Part shown: positions 31,460-42,972 of the stretch, in pieces
Position numbering within the stretch: position 1 is the first letter of the stretch
Layout of the letters: each line of letters opens with the position of its first letter
Assembly (NCBI GenBank): GCA_902728285.1
Contig: CACVBU010001193.1
Coordinates: forward strand, 248,001 to 312,000
DNA from: Clytia hemisphaerica
Lineage: Eukaryota > Cnidaria > Hydrozoa > Leptothecata > Clytiidae
Reading direction: 5' to 3'
DNA length: 64,000 nt
The notes under the pieces: model-generated
The model's input: only the letters and a program-made list of their open reading frames with translations
Databases searched by the model: none
Told to the model about the DNA's origin: nothing
Made by a program: the position numbers and the translations under genes

Positions 31460-33590
31460 CTAAAACATGAAAAAATTTCCCCCATGTGAATTAATCCCCC
31501 AGACAAGGAAAGTTATGGGCTTTCTTTCTTTGGTTTTCTTCATTCTGCCCAAATTGGTGTCAAGTAAAAGATTTGAGACTGAGAGTGAATATTTGATGTT
31601 ACTGGTGGATCTCGATCCATCACGGAGTCAGATAATTGACTACATATGCCATCACCATCAGAAGCCAAACACATTGGTGGAGCTGAGATTTTTTATGCAA
31701 GACACTAAATGAATCCTGTTACACTTCAACCTCATGAACAGGTTGTTCAATCAAGGATAACTTGAGCGTCCTTCTTTACATGATCACAGCTGGTCCGTCC
31801 TTCCCATTGACTCCTTGGTTATGCGCGTTGTTCTTCCACTAGATCGCCTAAAAGTTCTTTACTATGTCGTAACTATTTCTAAACTCAAAAGCCACCCTCG
31901 TAATAGATATCGTATTGTCTACTGGACTCCACTTTCAATAAAGGGGCCCCCCATCGAAAAACCAATTTTCTCTAACGACTAATTTTTAGGCGAGAGCTTC
32001 GCATATTCATTTTTGTTTTCAGTATTTCGAAGATACTGTAAGCTGTTATCTAGATTGTTCCAAATTGCAGATCATTTTGCTCGTTCCATTGATTGGATCG
32101 AATTTGGAAGATAATGAGTCCGTCACAAACAAATAGTACAAACACTAAAGGTAAACCTGCCAGGAGGAAAGAATCAAAAATAGTATTAACAAATAATGTC
32201 AAATTGATGAAAAATGAAAAAAAATCGAACAGAAAAAAAACTTTTTTAAATGATCCGGACAGAATTTCCTTTATCAGTCAGTCGGAAACTTAACCAAATG
32301 TCTTTACAAAGATTATTGGCCATCATTTCATTCAGACCTTTCGGTTTCAAACTGTCAGTTTCGATATCCAAAATCTCCTTCAAAACAGCCAAAATCTCTT
32401 CTGCGATACGGTTCTTTTAATTCTAACGTTGTAAAGTGTTATCTGAAGTGCTGTATTTAATGTCAAAATTGCCACCATGTCCTTGCTGATCTTTTTATTT
32501 CTTCTGTTCGATAACCTGTCAGTTGGTAGCATGCTCAAAGACTCATCTGTACGTTTGTTTACGTAACTTCCCTCCTCAAATTCTTTGATAATTTCACAAT
32601 GCGTTTTGGATAATTCTTGTTATGTTGTCAATATACTTTCCATAGACGTCAGTTGAAGAATTTGATCAGGGGCTCGCGCATTGATTTAATATATTCAAAT
32701 ATAGCTAGCACCAGAAAGAATATCGCCATCAGTTTTAGATGACCTACCCAAAGTAAGAAAGTGTGCATACAATTGACTAAAACTTATTTATGTTTTAAAC
32801 AATTAGAACAGCTTATCGGACTTCTCCATGGCAAAGATCATGTTTTGGTTATTCTATGTTTTCAATTATTATAATCGGACACTGCTTTTGGCTTGGTGCT
32901 TTCTTCATTCTATTCAAGCCAGGTTATAAACGACTCGATTCAGCCATCAGCCACACACATCTTGCCACAAAGAACACAATTTGTCATTTCTGGACAAGAT
33001 TAGTTTACTTTACTTAAAAATACGTCTTTCAAACTAGCATTGTAGAATCGCTTGCAAAAGCGGTGTTGAAAATAAGACTTATTTAAATGAATGTTCTAAA
33101 TGATTTTGCATATATTAGCGAGTTTGTGTGTTTTTCTTCGAGGGAGACGGCTAGCTTTCGATTTGTCAAAATTGTTACTGACCGAGGACGACAGTAAATC
33201 CTTCCTTGATTGTGTGGGTCAGAACTGCAGGTTATTTCAAATCGTTGTCACTCTACCGTCCTCAAAAAAGGCATCCATGATTTGTTTCAGAATTTCTTCA
33301 ATGGTGCTCATTTCTGTTGATATTTGTTTGTCAAGGCAAGATTGCTTTTTGACTAACGGATTTTATTTCTTTATAACATGGGTTACATGGTACTCTAACA
33401 AATAAATAAGACGACACACTACTGACAAAAAAATAGATCTTTCCGCTACAATCAGTGCCATAATATATTGGCTCTTTTGGCTAATTTACCATTTTTCGAA
33501 AATTGAAGTTCAAGCGAGAATGTCAGGCCTTCAACTTGATTTCATCGATTATTTCTATCTGGGTGGGATTTATTGGTTTCTAGGCTATAT
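31460..33590. other. Intergenic DNA, no gene seen
   Basis: No exon with consistent splice sites or family similarity was found. The frame around 31780-31950 (for example LPLDRLKVLYYVVTISKLK) looks protein-like and may be a transposon scrap, but I cannot identify it. Confidence 0.3.
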
Positions 33591-33591
33591 T

Positions 33592-35159
33592 TCAAGCCCT
33601 ACTGGACTTTTTTTTGATTTCCCCTTTGTTCATTGCACCAACGATATCATCTTGAATTTTCATAAGCAACGTTTCGGTCGAGTGACGTTTGCGAAAGCCA
33701 GATTGGGTTTGCTTATATATCTGATGTTGGTCGATGTAGTCTACGATTTGTTTTGCCATTAAACGTTCAAAAAGTTTGGAGAGTATGGGTAACACATTAA
33801 CAGGTCTAAATTGATCTGGAGTGGTGGATTGTTCTGTTTTCGGAATAGGTGTTACTTTGCCGATTTTCCACTGTTGATGAAAGGTGTTTTCGGCAATACC
33901 TGTGTTGATTATATGCGTGAGTGGAGATGCGAGATGATCAGCAATAGGTTTGATGAGTGAAACTGGAAGATTGTCGTATCCAGAAGAGCAGTCAGTTCGG
34001 AGATTCTTGATTTCTTTGACTACTTGTTCATATGTGACGGGTTGCAATTCGAATTCATGCTCGACATCTGTAGCAAGATCTTGAAGAAGGAGCTGGATTT
34101 CCTCGATTGAAGTTGGCTGTGATCCAAGGATTCTAGGAGCTGTGGAAATGTAGTGATTGTTTGATTCGGAGGGTTGAATATTGATAACACTTTTCTTTGG
34201 GTGGAGGATTCGGTGAATTAGCTTCCAGACTTCTTTCGGTTTTTTAGATGAGTTTATGATAGAAAGTTTTTTTGGTGTGTTTGACGTGTCTTTTTAGAGT
34301 ATTTCGAGCTTCTTGGAATTCTATCCAGTCGGAATCTGATTTCGTCTGATGAGCTTTTCTTGACAGGCTTTTTGTAAGTTACTGATCATTAAGTTCTTCA
34401 TCCAGGGTGCTTGTGGACGAGTGACTTTTATTCTTTTCAGAGGTGCATGGCGTTCGATGCAGTTAAGTAGTAAATAGTTCAGTGTGTTTAAAGTATCATC
34501 AGCGCAATTTGTCGCATAAACGAGGTTGAAAGGAACGGTGGCGGTATCAGCAACATACGCAGGTTAATCAAAGTTTCTCATGTCACGGATTATCTTATGC
34601 CGAGGTTCGAATCTCGCAACACGGGTGTTCATGCAGGCGTATACAGCATCGTGGTCGCTGATTTCCGGAGTCGGAAGGACGTTACAGAACTTCACTTTGC
34701 ACGAGGAGTTCGTTGAGATGTGATCGATGAGGGATACTCCTTTGCGAGATGGAGAGTTGATATGTTGGGTTAGGTCGAATGAACGAAGGGTTTCAAGGTA
34801 AGAGTCTTTGAATTGGGAGTTAAAAGGTCGATATTAAGATCACCAGTTATCACAACATCATCAGTCCAATCTAGAGTAAAATGAAATCTTCTATTATTGG
34901 GGCCTGCATAATGAGATTTGTTCCGAGGTAGAAAACATCCAACATAATCTAGATACTGATCTGGAATTTTCAAAGGTTCCCATTTTGAGGCAAAGGTAAC
35001 GACATCAGGATTCAGGCGAATTTCCAGGATTTGGAGCTGATTGAGTTTCAGAATGTGCCTTAGGCTCGAAAAAAGCAGACAGGAGGTCTGGGGCCTTGTA
35101 AACAGCCCAACCAACTGGTCCAGGACAGTCCTCGTGTGGTCTATGGGGCAAAGCCCCAA
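33592..35159 (-). pseudogene. Decayed LINE (endonuclease and 5' part of RT), frameshifted
   Basis: On the minus strand the order is endonuclease then RT. 35159-34770 carries the GDLNID motif of an apurinic-type endonuclease. After a frame change, 34790-34640 reads SLIDHISTNS then ISDHDAVYA. The linker has several stops. 34047-33592 is the RT N-terminus (SSGYDNLPVSLIKPIADHL, KVTPIPKTEQ, FRPVNVLPILSKLFER, QSGFRKRHSTETLL). It breaks off before the catalytic YxDD block, so the element is dead. It is a different LINE lineage from the one at 41 kb. Confidence 0.8.
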
Positions 35160-36219
35160 GAAAATTATGCCTTTTTGTGGAATTAAGTGCTACAATATCA
35201 AATATTTGAAGACATTTTTCACTAATTTACCTTTTTCCATAGCTAATTTTATTTTTCATAAAGATTGAGTTCCAAAACTCAATTAAAGATTCAGTTTCTG
35301 CTACCGTTATCCGGTAGCAGAAAACCCCTGGAAATATGAATGGGATTTGGACCAAGCCTTTCTTTGTATTTCAGAAATAATGCTGGCATCAAAGTCTTTT
35401 TGCAATGTAAACAGTATAAATGATAACTATAACTTTCCAGTGTTTTGGATAGTAATCTTCCAGTCATTGATGTCATAATTCTCTTTTGTCATCAATTCAC
35501 CAATCTTTTCCTTGATTTTAGTGGGGATGACATTATGGCTAAAAGGAATGATGAAGCTCTTAAATAAGTTTGTAATATGTTAATAATCATTCAAAGACTG
35601 GATGATTGGAAATTATTTTCCTTCCATTAATAATCAAGTCATTGCTAATCCCATCAAAAAAAGTTACAAAGATAAGGACAATCTCAAATCAATGTCGCCT
35701 AAGAAAAAGTTAATTTTTTTGAGGAAAAAGTGGAAAATTTACATAATTGGCCATATAATCTTCATTTTTTATCTAAAAAGGTTGAAATTTTGAGGGTTGG
35801 TCATAATTGATGGCTTATACCCAAAAATGAAAAAAAAAACTTGAAAAAGGTTTGTTATTTGAGGTTAATATGACAATTTATAGACTTTTGTTAACCTCAA
35901 AATATAGAGACGCTTATTGAATTATTGGGGAAAAAATTATTAGGGAGTCATCAAAAAGGCTTCAAATATCAAGCTTGTTTAAAAAAGGTTAGAGATTTCC
36001 CACAAGGAAGGTGCAATTCATGAGGTTAAAAAAATGGTAACAAGTAACCTCACATTCTTAACCATATCTTCTGCTAGCATGTGTATTAAAGTTATGGGAC
36101 AAAAGTAGAATGATACTAGAAGTTTAGATCAATAGGGTTTTTATGAAATTGACAATCTTTGCTCTAACGTAGGGTTAAAAATTGAGGTTAAAATTAGAAC
36201 TCTATGTTAAGGAATGTGA
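35160..36219. other. Intergenic DNA with TGAGGTTA/TAACCTCA words
   Basis: Between 35870 and 36190 the word TGAGGTTA or its complement occurs five times; the same word is dense at 40.7-43.4 kb. A minus-strand stretch at 35450-35560 (EKIGELMTKENYDINDWKI) looks coding but is interrupted and unidentified. Confidence 0.4.
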
Positions 36220-36415
36220 CACTGCAAAAACCTAATTTTTATTTTAAGAAAAAAATTACTTGTTTTAGGAAATATATTTCTTACATTTAGAAATCAAATT
36301 TTGTCCATATGGCTAGGAAAAAATTACTTAGATTAAGAAACCATTTAAGAAAATTATTTTTTGATTCAAGAAATCGTCGAAGAAGGATAGGAATATTGTA
36401 ATTGGGTAATTCTTA

Positions 36416-36544
36416 ATATTCATGACGTAATCTTTCAAACGGAAACACCCTAAAAAGACCGGTTTGGATTTTGAACAATAAAATCGGTGGCAAACGCCCG
36501 GTCTTTTTCGGGTGTTTCCGTATGAAAGATTATGTCATGAATAT
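36416..36544. repeat. Long hairpin: 47-bp inverted repeat with 35-nt spacer
   Basis: 36416-36462 (ATATTCATGACGTAATCTTT onward) and 36498-36544 are inverted repeats with 3 mismatches in 47. Similarity extends a little outward (AATTGGGTAATTCTT against AAGCCCAATTTTTG). It could be a small foldback element or a precursor-like RNA hairpin. Confidence 0.75.
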
Positions 36545-37451
36545 CAAAAATTGGGCTTGATAAATCATTGAATAATCAATATATTTTATATTTTTTTATA
36601 CATCAGTTTTTATCTTTCTACTTTGGTATATAACGAATCTGTAAATGTAAATATAAATGTAAATATATGACTTACTATAATATGAAACATGAAAATAAAA
36701 CGATATAAATGTCAACAATAGTTTCTTAATAATTTTATACTAATTATCGACGCACAATTCGAAGACTTTTCGAACTAATCTATTACCAGAGCTTTAATCT
36801 CACATAATATTTCGGTGAACATTTTAGTCAGCTATGTGAATCTCTTCATTTTATTAATTGACAATTATTGCATCGTTATTTGATTTTTCAGAATTATGTC
36901 AACGATATTGAATGGTTAGTAAAAGTTTCTTTCAGGTGGTGTTGCTATTTACAGTTAAAAAACATATCATCGCATCAAAACAAAAAAGACATTAGTCACA
37001 TTTTTCTATTTTGAGAAAAATGCAAATAAATGCAAAGGTTTTTAGAGCTAAAAAGCCTAGCAACAAAAATGTGATTTCAGTCTTTTTAACTCAGAATCTT
37101 TCATTTTTTTTGTATAGTAAAATGCATTTAAGGCATTTAAGGCTTTTTAGATTTGAGAATTTCCTAGTGGATAAGGCTTTAAAAGTACAACTCAATTTTT
37201 AAAAAAGGTTACAGGCAAGGCAAAAGAGGTCAAATTTTGGTAGATAAGGCTTTCTAGACCTGAAGAATGTCCCCTTGAATGTGAATCCACCAGCAGCCCA
37301 TTTTTGATAAAATGTGAAGTCTTTTTAGTTTTGATGCGACAATATCTAAAGGCTAAAATATGATCAAAAGAAAAGGTGACTTGGAAACAGAAATAACTAT
37401 ACAGTGGCACAAAGAGTTTTCACTCCTGTTTTAATGGATGTTTTTAAAGAG

Positions 37452-39828
37452 TCATTCTAGGAACTTTTCTAGTTTTTCAATACGTTCTTTGGTCTGTTCG
37501 GTGATTGTGGATGCACTATCCATGAGGACCAACCGTTGCAAAACTTCTAGCCCAATCTTGTGAGAATTGGGGTAGTATTGGTCCAAGACGTAAAACAATG
37601 AGATGTAAGAAATAACAGCAAGATCGTAATCTTTGAGTTGAAATCTGGAAATAATAATTCCATCTTTGTAAAGATACACATGATGTGTATCATGTAAGAA
37701 GACCAGATAATCACACTTGATACGTTTCGTAAGCTTTGCATCCTCACAATCCTGTAGAAGAGAAGAGAGCGAAAAACTAATTTAAAAATGGTTCAAATTG
37801 CAAAAGATCTGAAAAATCTGAATACATATTTTGACATAATTTGCACTCGTTCTTTGAACTCGTGAAAATTCCCTTTTCTCCTTTGTTACTAGCGAATAAT
37901 AGTTTATTACACTCCAAACCATGCTATTACTAGTACTAATCTGAGTGTCTGAGCAAAATTTTCAACAAAAATAAATTATTACCTCAACTTGAAAGACAAT
38001 TTGAGTGGCGGCGGGAGCTTTCTTTTTGCCTTTGCCTTTCTTTTCAGGAAATATCATTTCCATGTGTTCAATTAGACATGCCAGTTTGTTACCTAAAAAA
38101 TAAGATTAAAATCTCATGTTGGAAGAGTTTTACCTCCATGACAATCATATTTGGAAAATCACATCTTACAGGGCATTAAACCATTATAAACATTACCTAC
38201 CCCTTTTAGAAAATTAGTTAGGCGATGGCATGTTCTTAGTACTCAAAATTATAAATAGCTATGTAAAAAAGGATTACCTCTATCCCTCTATTACCAAGAC
38301 ATTTGGGGCAAAGAAAATTTAAAATCCCTAACACCGATATCTTGATACTTCTAAAAAACAATACCTATGTAATGGACTCCAAGGAATGTTTGAGAGGGGG
38401 AGAGTTGTAATCCCTTCTCTCGTTCTCAAGCTGGCTATAATACTAGAATAAAGACAATTTTGGCAATTTTTTGCAGCATTTTCGTTATGACTGTACGTCT
38501 CTACTCTAGGGTATTTGATGGAATATCTGCACCTGGTAATACTCTTTCAGAACAGCAATTGAAGCATTTGGTCAATTCAGAGGACTGGAACTACTATGTC
38601 CAAAGTACTAAAAATGGCAGAAATGGTCAAATATTGGAGAATTTGGCTTTGCATTGGATATTGGTGCATTACATATGCCTTCAAAGGTCAAACCCTGAAT
38701 TATAAGTTTACACTGTAGGATCTTAGGAAAACATTTCGTTTCTCTTTACACAAAGCAACAATCCAATACGAAGCCAAAATTTCCAGTATTTGACCATTTC
38801 TGTCAATTTTAGTTCTTTGGCCAACTTGGTTCATACTAGGTCCAGTCCCTTAAATTGCTTCAATTGCCGTTTTAAAAGAGTAGTACCAGGTGCAGATATT
38901 CAATTGATTTTCAAAAAATACACTAGAGTAGAGACATACGGTCATAACGAAAATAGTGCTGAAATTGTCTAAAATAAACCTACTGTGCTTCACCACTGTA
39001 GCAGCAGATAAGAGGCCTTCCTCTACTGCTTGGAAAAGTATCGGCTCCACCTTATTGTTGAGTCGGTCAACACATCCTTGCATATATGTAAGTGGAGGTT
39101 CTTTGTTTGATCCAATAACTCTGTGAGCTTCCTCAATAATCTAAATAAATAACACAATCTATGTACAAGTTGCTTTTGATATCTAAACAGAAGAATAAAG
39201 AGCAAACATAATACAATTCGAACTTGGATTAATTAAAGAAAATTAAAAAGGGAAAAGAAAACTTAATTCAATGAAAAACTGAAACATGGGCAAATCATAT
39301 GGTCTGAAATAGGTTTGTTAGGGAAGAATGAGACTTTTCCTGAGAAAAATTCTAGTAAAAAGTAACAAACTGGAAGAGCCTTTTATTCAGTCCCAGGACC
39401 AAATTACAGATCATACCAAAATAAAATCCCTCAGGGACGCTATGAAGCTTTTAAAATCATTTCATTTTATTCGTTGTATAGGATAGCACAGAAAAATAGC
39501 TTTTGCTGACAAAAAATAAAGTTGGCTGGCAAATTCAATAATTAATTTTTTTTCAGGCACTTTTGGTTAATAAACCACCTTAAAAAATTTAACAAACAAA
39601 ACTAACCTGAATGTGACTGGTTAGAAATATTGGGTATTTGTCGAACAAAAAGTTGGGTTCGATCCTTTTTCAGTTTTCGTAAAAATTCTCTGCGACTTTT
39701 AAAATCCAAGTCTAAGTACATGAACAAGGATTCTTGTTTTGGATTCTTTTTCTTCTGAAGTTTATCCAGGTAAGAGAAGTATCTTTCCTGCACGGAATTA
39801 TCCTCAGCTACATCACCAATCTCTTCAG
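37452..39828 (-). CDS. Unknown multi-exon gene, 3' part (five exons)
   Basis: Exons in transcript order are 39828-39607, 39439-39417 (23-nt microexon), 39140-38984, 38092-37983 and 37751-37452 (stop). All have GT-AG borders, and the phase series 1-1-0-1-0 is consistent, giving about 270 aa. Peptide landmarks are ERYFSYLDKLQKKKNPKQES, RREFLRKLKKDRTQLFVRQI, EPPLTYMQGCVDRLNNKVEP, a lysine-rich KKGKGKKKAP, and the C-terminal block CDYLVFLHDTHHVYLYKDGI then YISLFYVLDQYYP. The last block loosely resembles the C-terminal domain of SAM-domain proteins of the SAMD3-like group, but I do not claim orthology. Exons upstream of 39828 were not found. No signal peptide or membrane segment is seen. Confidence 0.6.
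38452..38970. mobile_element. Foldback element with arms of about 218 bp inside an intron
   Basis: 38452-38669 and 38752-38970 are inverted copies with scattered mismatches, separated by about 82 bp. Shared landmarks are TTTTCGTTATGAC, GTCTCTACTCTAG, AATATCTGCACCTGGTA, AGAAATGGTCAAATA and TTGGCTT. Almost the whole element is inverted repeat. It lies in the intron between exons 38984-39140 and 37983-38092 of the unknown gene, and its right arm ends only 14 bp inside the donor site. Confidence 0.8.
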
Positions 39829-41014
39829 CTGAAAAAATAAAATAATTTACAGATAAATGAAAGTTTATATATCAATACAAAGTTTTTCTTAATCATTTAT
39901 CGAAATTTGTTTAAGAATTGATAACGCATAAATAATCCCCACAGTTTGAAATATGCCAAATACTCTTGGGTACCTAATAGATGTTAGAAGAAATCTTCAT
40001 AAGCAGGTTGAAATAAAAATGCTCTAGGCGAGTAAAGGCTTATACCTGGGTGGAAATTTTCAATAAATCAATTACTGGGAACTAAATTGTTAGGTATCCG
40101 AGAATATGTTAAGAGAAATCAATAAGACCATTGTGCGGAAGGGGGCCTGATCCCTCTTCTTGTATCCCCCAACCTTGAAAAATGCCGACCCCCCAATATA
40201 CCTTAAAATTAGAGTTATTGATTTTTTTTCTTATAAAGAAAGTGCCTATAGAAAAAATAAATATGATCATATTCCACTTAGAACGTGAGTTATTGACCCT
40301 TTCTTCATTAAAAACTTTAGGTGCGCTAAACCTGGGAAAACAGATGTCAAAAAACTTGATTGGCTAAAACCCCGCGGTCTAAAATATTCCAAAAAATAAT
40401 TTTTTTTAAAATGAGGAATCGAATAAGTCAGTTAAGTATTGAAGGATTTATTTCCTTGATTCAAGTAACTAAATTATTGCATTTTGAAATTATTTCTTGA
40501 ATTAAGAGGAAATTTACTTAAAATAAGTAATCTTCAATATTACTTAAAAAATAGGTTTTTGCAGTGGAGAAATTTGCTTCTCTAATTGACCTAAATAGTT
40601 CTATTCTATTAAAGCTACAGGAACAAAATTACTTTTTAAAAGTTTTCATAAAGTAACTAAGCTAAAAAAATATGAAATAGACCAAATAGGTTCTTAAAAT
40701 GAGGTTAAACAACCTGAAAAAGTAGGATGTTTTAGCTTATACCTTCAAACTTAAACAACTGAACGAAAAACGTTTGAGGTATACTACGATAAAAAGTTAA
40801 CCTCAAAGATTTTTAATTCAGACTTAATTAAGACTTAAGCTTTACTTTTAAGCTCAGTATTGATATCAAAAACAGATTTATAAGTCATTAAAGTATACAA
40901 CAAAGAATTAAAAAACCCTATAAGCCCAATTCACAAATAACCTCACTTTTGGTACCCAAACTAAGATATTAACCTCATTTTTTCTACTTTACCTTGTTCC
41001 TCAACCATTGAATA

Positions 41015-42598
41015 ATGGATCCCACTATTTTTATCACACAATTTTCCCTTTTTATGAGGTTATCTGAAAGCTTAAAATCAACCCCTTTCTCAGGTACTTG
41101 TGTCTCTCAAGTTAATATACGAGACCCATCGAAAGCCACTGGCCCTGACAAGATACCATCTCGATTTCTAAAAGAATTTGCTCTTGAACTCACACCAGCA
41201 TTGACATTGTTCTTTGTAAACTCATTAAGCCAAGGAGATCTGCCATCTGATTGGCGTCATGCATTTATTGTACCAGTCTATAAAGGGAGTAACAAAGTAA
41301 GAAGTTCACCTGAGAGCTATCGTCCAATATCGCTTACATCAATCTGTTGCAAAGTAATGGAGCATATTATCTACAGTAGTATCATGAAACACCTAAACAA
41401 GAACAACATCCTATCTGACGAGCAACACGGTTTCCGAAACAACAGATCTTGTGAATCGCAACTCCTTATCACAGTCAACGACTTTACAGTAGGCTTGAAT
41501 GATAAACAACAAATTGACTCAATTTTGTTAGACTTTTCAAAAGCCTTTGATAAGGTAAACCACTACAAACTTGGTCTCAAGCTCAAGCATTATGGAATCA
41601 AAGGGAATTGCTTGAAATGGATCGTTTCATTTCTCAAAGATAGAACACAACAAGTTGTCCTAAACGGATCATTTTCTCAACCAGCTGATGTTCTGTCTGG
41701 CGTACCCCAGGGAACTGTTCTGGGGCCCCTTCTTTTTCTAATTTATGTAAACGACATGCCAGCTCTCCTACAGTCGTTACTGAGATTATTTGCAGATGAC
41801 GCATACTTGTATAGATGTATTAAATCAATTTCAGATATGTACCATCTCCAAGAAGATCTTGATAAACTGCAAACTTGGGAACGAAACTGGGACATGGAAT
41901 TCCACCCTCAAAAGTGTAAATTGTTATCAATCACAAACAAACTGAAGCCCATTTCAACCTCGTACACAATTCACGGTGAGGAGCTTGAATCCGTCGAATC
42001 GGCAAAGTATCTTGGTCTTACACTCCACAAAAAGTTGAGGTGGAACAAGCACGTTTCATCAATATGTACCAAAGCTCACCAGAAGAGATGTTTCTTACAG
42101 CGAACACTTCGTCGTTGTTCAAAGAAAGCAAAAATTCAAGCTTACAAGACGTATGTTCTGCCAATGATAATGTACGCATCTAGTGTATGGAATCCTACAG
42201 GTCCATCCAACTCTGGTCTGCGAGAGGAGCTTGAATCAGTCCAAAGAAAAGCAGCTCGTTTTGTGAATAGTGATTGGTCCTACGAGTCCAGCCCTACAGC
42301 AATGATCAAAAAACTTGAATGGATATCAACTGAACAACATCGCAAAATTGCCAGCATTATGATGCTTCACAAAATTATCAACAAAAACATTGCAATTCCT
42401 ATGACAATTTTGCCAAAGCATTCAAGAGATGGAAACAATTTCCAACAAAAATTAGGGAGAATTCTTGCTTACTCAAACTCATTTGTTCCCACTGTGACCA
42501 AATATTGGAATAAATTACCAAAACAAATTCGAACTATAACATCTGAAGATTCAATTAAATCAAAATTGTTAGAAGAGTTGTTGAAAAATAAACTTTGA
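41015..42598 (+). CDS. LINE reverse transcriptase (5'-truncated non-LTR retrotransposon, CR1/Jockey-like)
   Basis: 527-aa open frame; homology starts near residue 35 and the N-terminal leader is probably flanking DNA. Motifs in order: ATGPDKIPSRFLKEFA (41-56), SYRPISLTSI (101-110), DEQHGFRNNRSCESQLL (135-151), LLDFSKAFDKV (171-181, catalytic D173), SGVPQGTVLGPLLFLIYVND (228-247), and the FADD active site (259-262). The C-terminal region has VQRKAARFVNSDWSYESS and the KLPKQIRTI tail of CR1-like elements. The upstream endonuclease and ORF1 are missing, so it is a dead-on-arrival copy, yet the RT is uninterrupted, implying a fairly recent insertion. AATAAA at 42876 and a GATA repeat at 42957-42972 mark the 3' end. 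Confidence 0.92.
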   Translation: MDPTIFITQFSLFMRLSESLKSTPFSGTCVSQVNIRDPSKATGPDKIPSRFLKEFALELTPALTLFFVNSLSQGDLPSDWRHAFIVPVYKGSNKVRSSPESYRPISLTSICCKVMEHIIYSSIMKHLNKNNILSDEQHGFRNNRSCESQLLITVNDFTVGLNDKQQIDSILLDFSKAFDKVNHYKLGLKLKHYGIKGNCLKWIVSFLKDRTQQVVLNGSFSQPADVLSGVPQGTVLGPLLFLIYVNDMPALLQSLLRLFADDAYLYRCIKSISDMYHLQEDLDKLQTWERNWDMEFHPQKCKLLSITNKLKPISTSYTIHGEELESVESAKYLGLTLHKKLRWNKHVSSICTKAHQKRCFLQRTLRRCSKKAKIQAYKTYVLPMIMYASSVWNPTGPSNSGLREELESVQRKAARFVNSDWSYESSPTAMIKKLEWISTEQHRKIASIMMLHKIINKNIAIPMTILPKHSRDGNNFQQKLGRILAYSNSFVPTVTKYWNKLPKQIRTITSEDSIKSKLLEELLKNKL

Positions 42599-42956
42599 TT
42601 GTATAATGCTAAAAATAAATTATTTAATATTTCTAATAACGTTAATTAATGAAGATACATTATAATATTTTATAGTATTTTATCATTACCCACCTAAAAT
42701 TCACAACTATATTACTTTCTTAGCATTCAATTCAACCAAACTCATAAATAATCTCATAACTTTAATCTCTTAGTCTTAAGTCTTACACTTTCCAAGCTTG
42801 GACACACTTATCACCCCCCTTTTCTTGTTAGCCCCTTGACTTTTAGAATGATTTTAATATTTATTGATATTTATGAATAAAATTATTTTATTAAACAATC
42901 TTGTATTTTATATGTAGCGAAAATGGGCCTACGGGCCAAATGTTACTTAAATATTA

Positions 42957-42972
42957 TAGATAGATAGATACG
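42957..42972 (+). repeat. GATA microsatellite at the 3' end of the LINE
   Basis: ATAGATAGATAGATA directly follows the LINE 3' UTR. CR1/L2-type elements often end in short tandem repeats rather than poly-A, so it marks the element's end. Confidence 0.6.

Noticed and set aside
40016-40085. Possible upstream exon of the unknown gene (TTTAG ... CACCCAG|GTATAAG on the minus strand)
   Set aside because: Its phase does not match the exon at 39828 in any frame without a stop.
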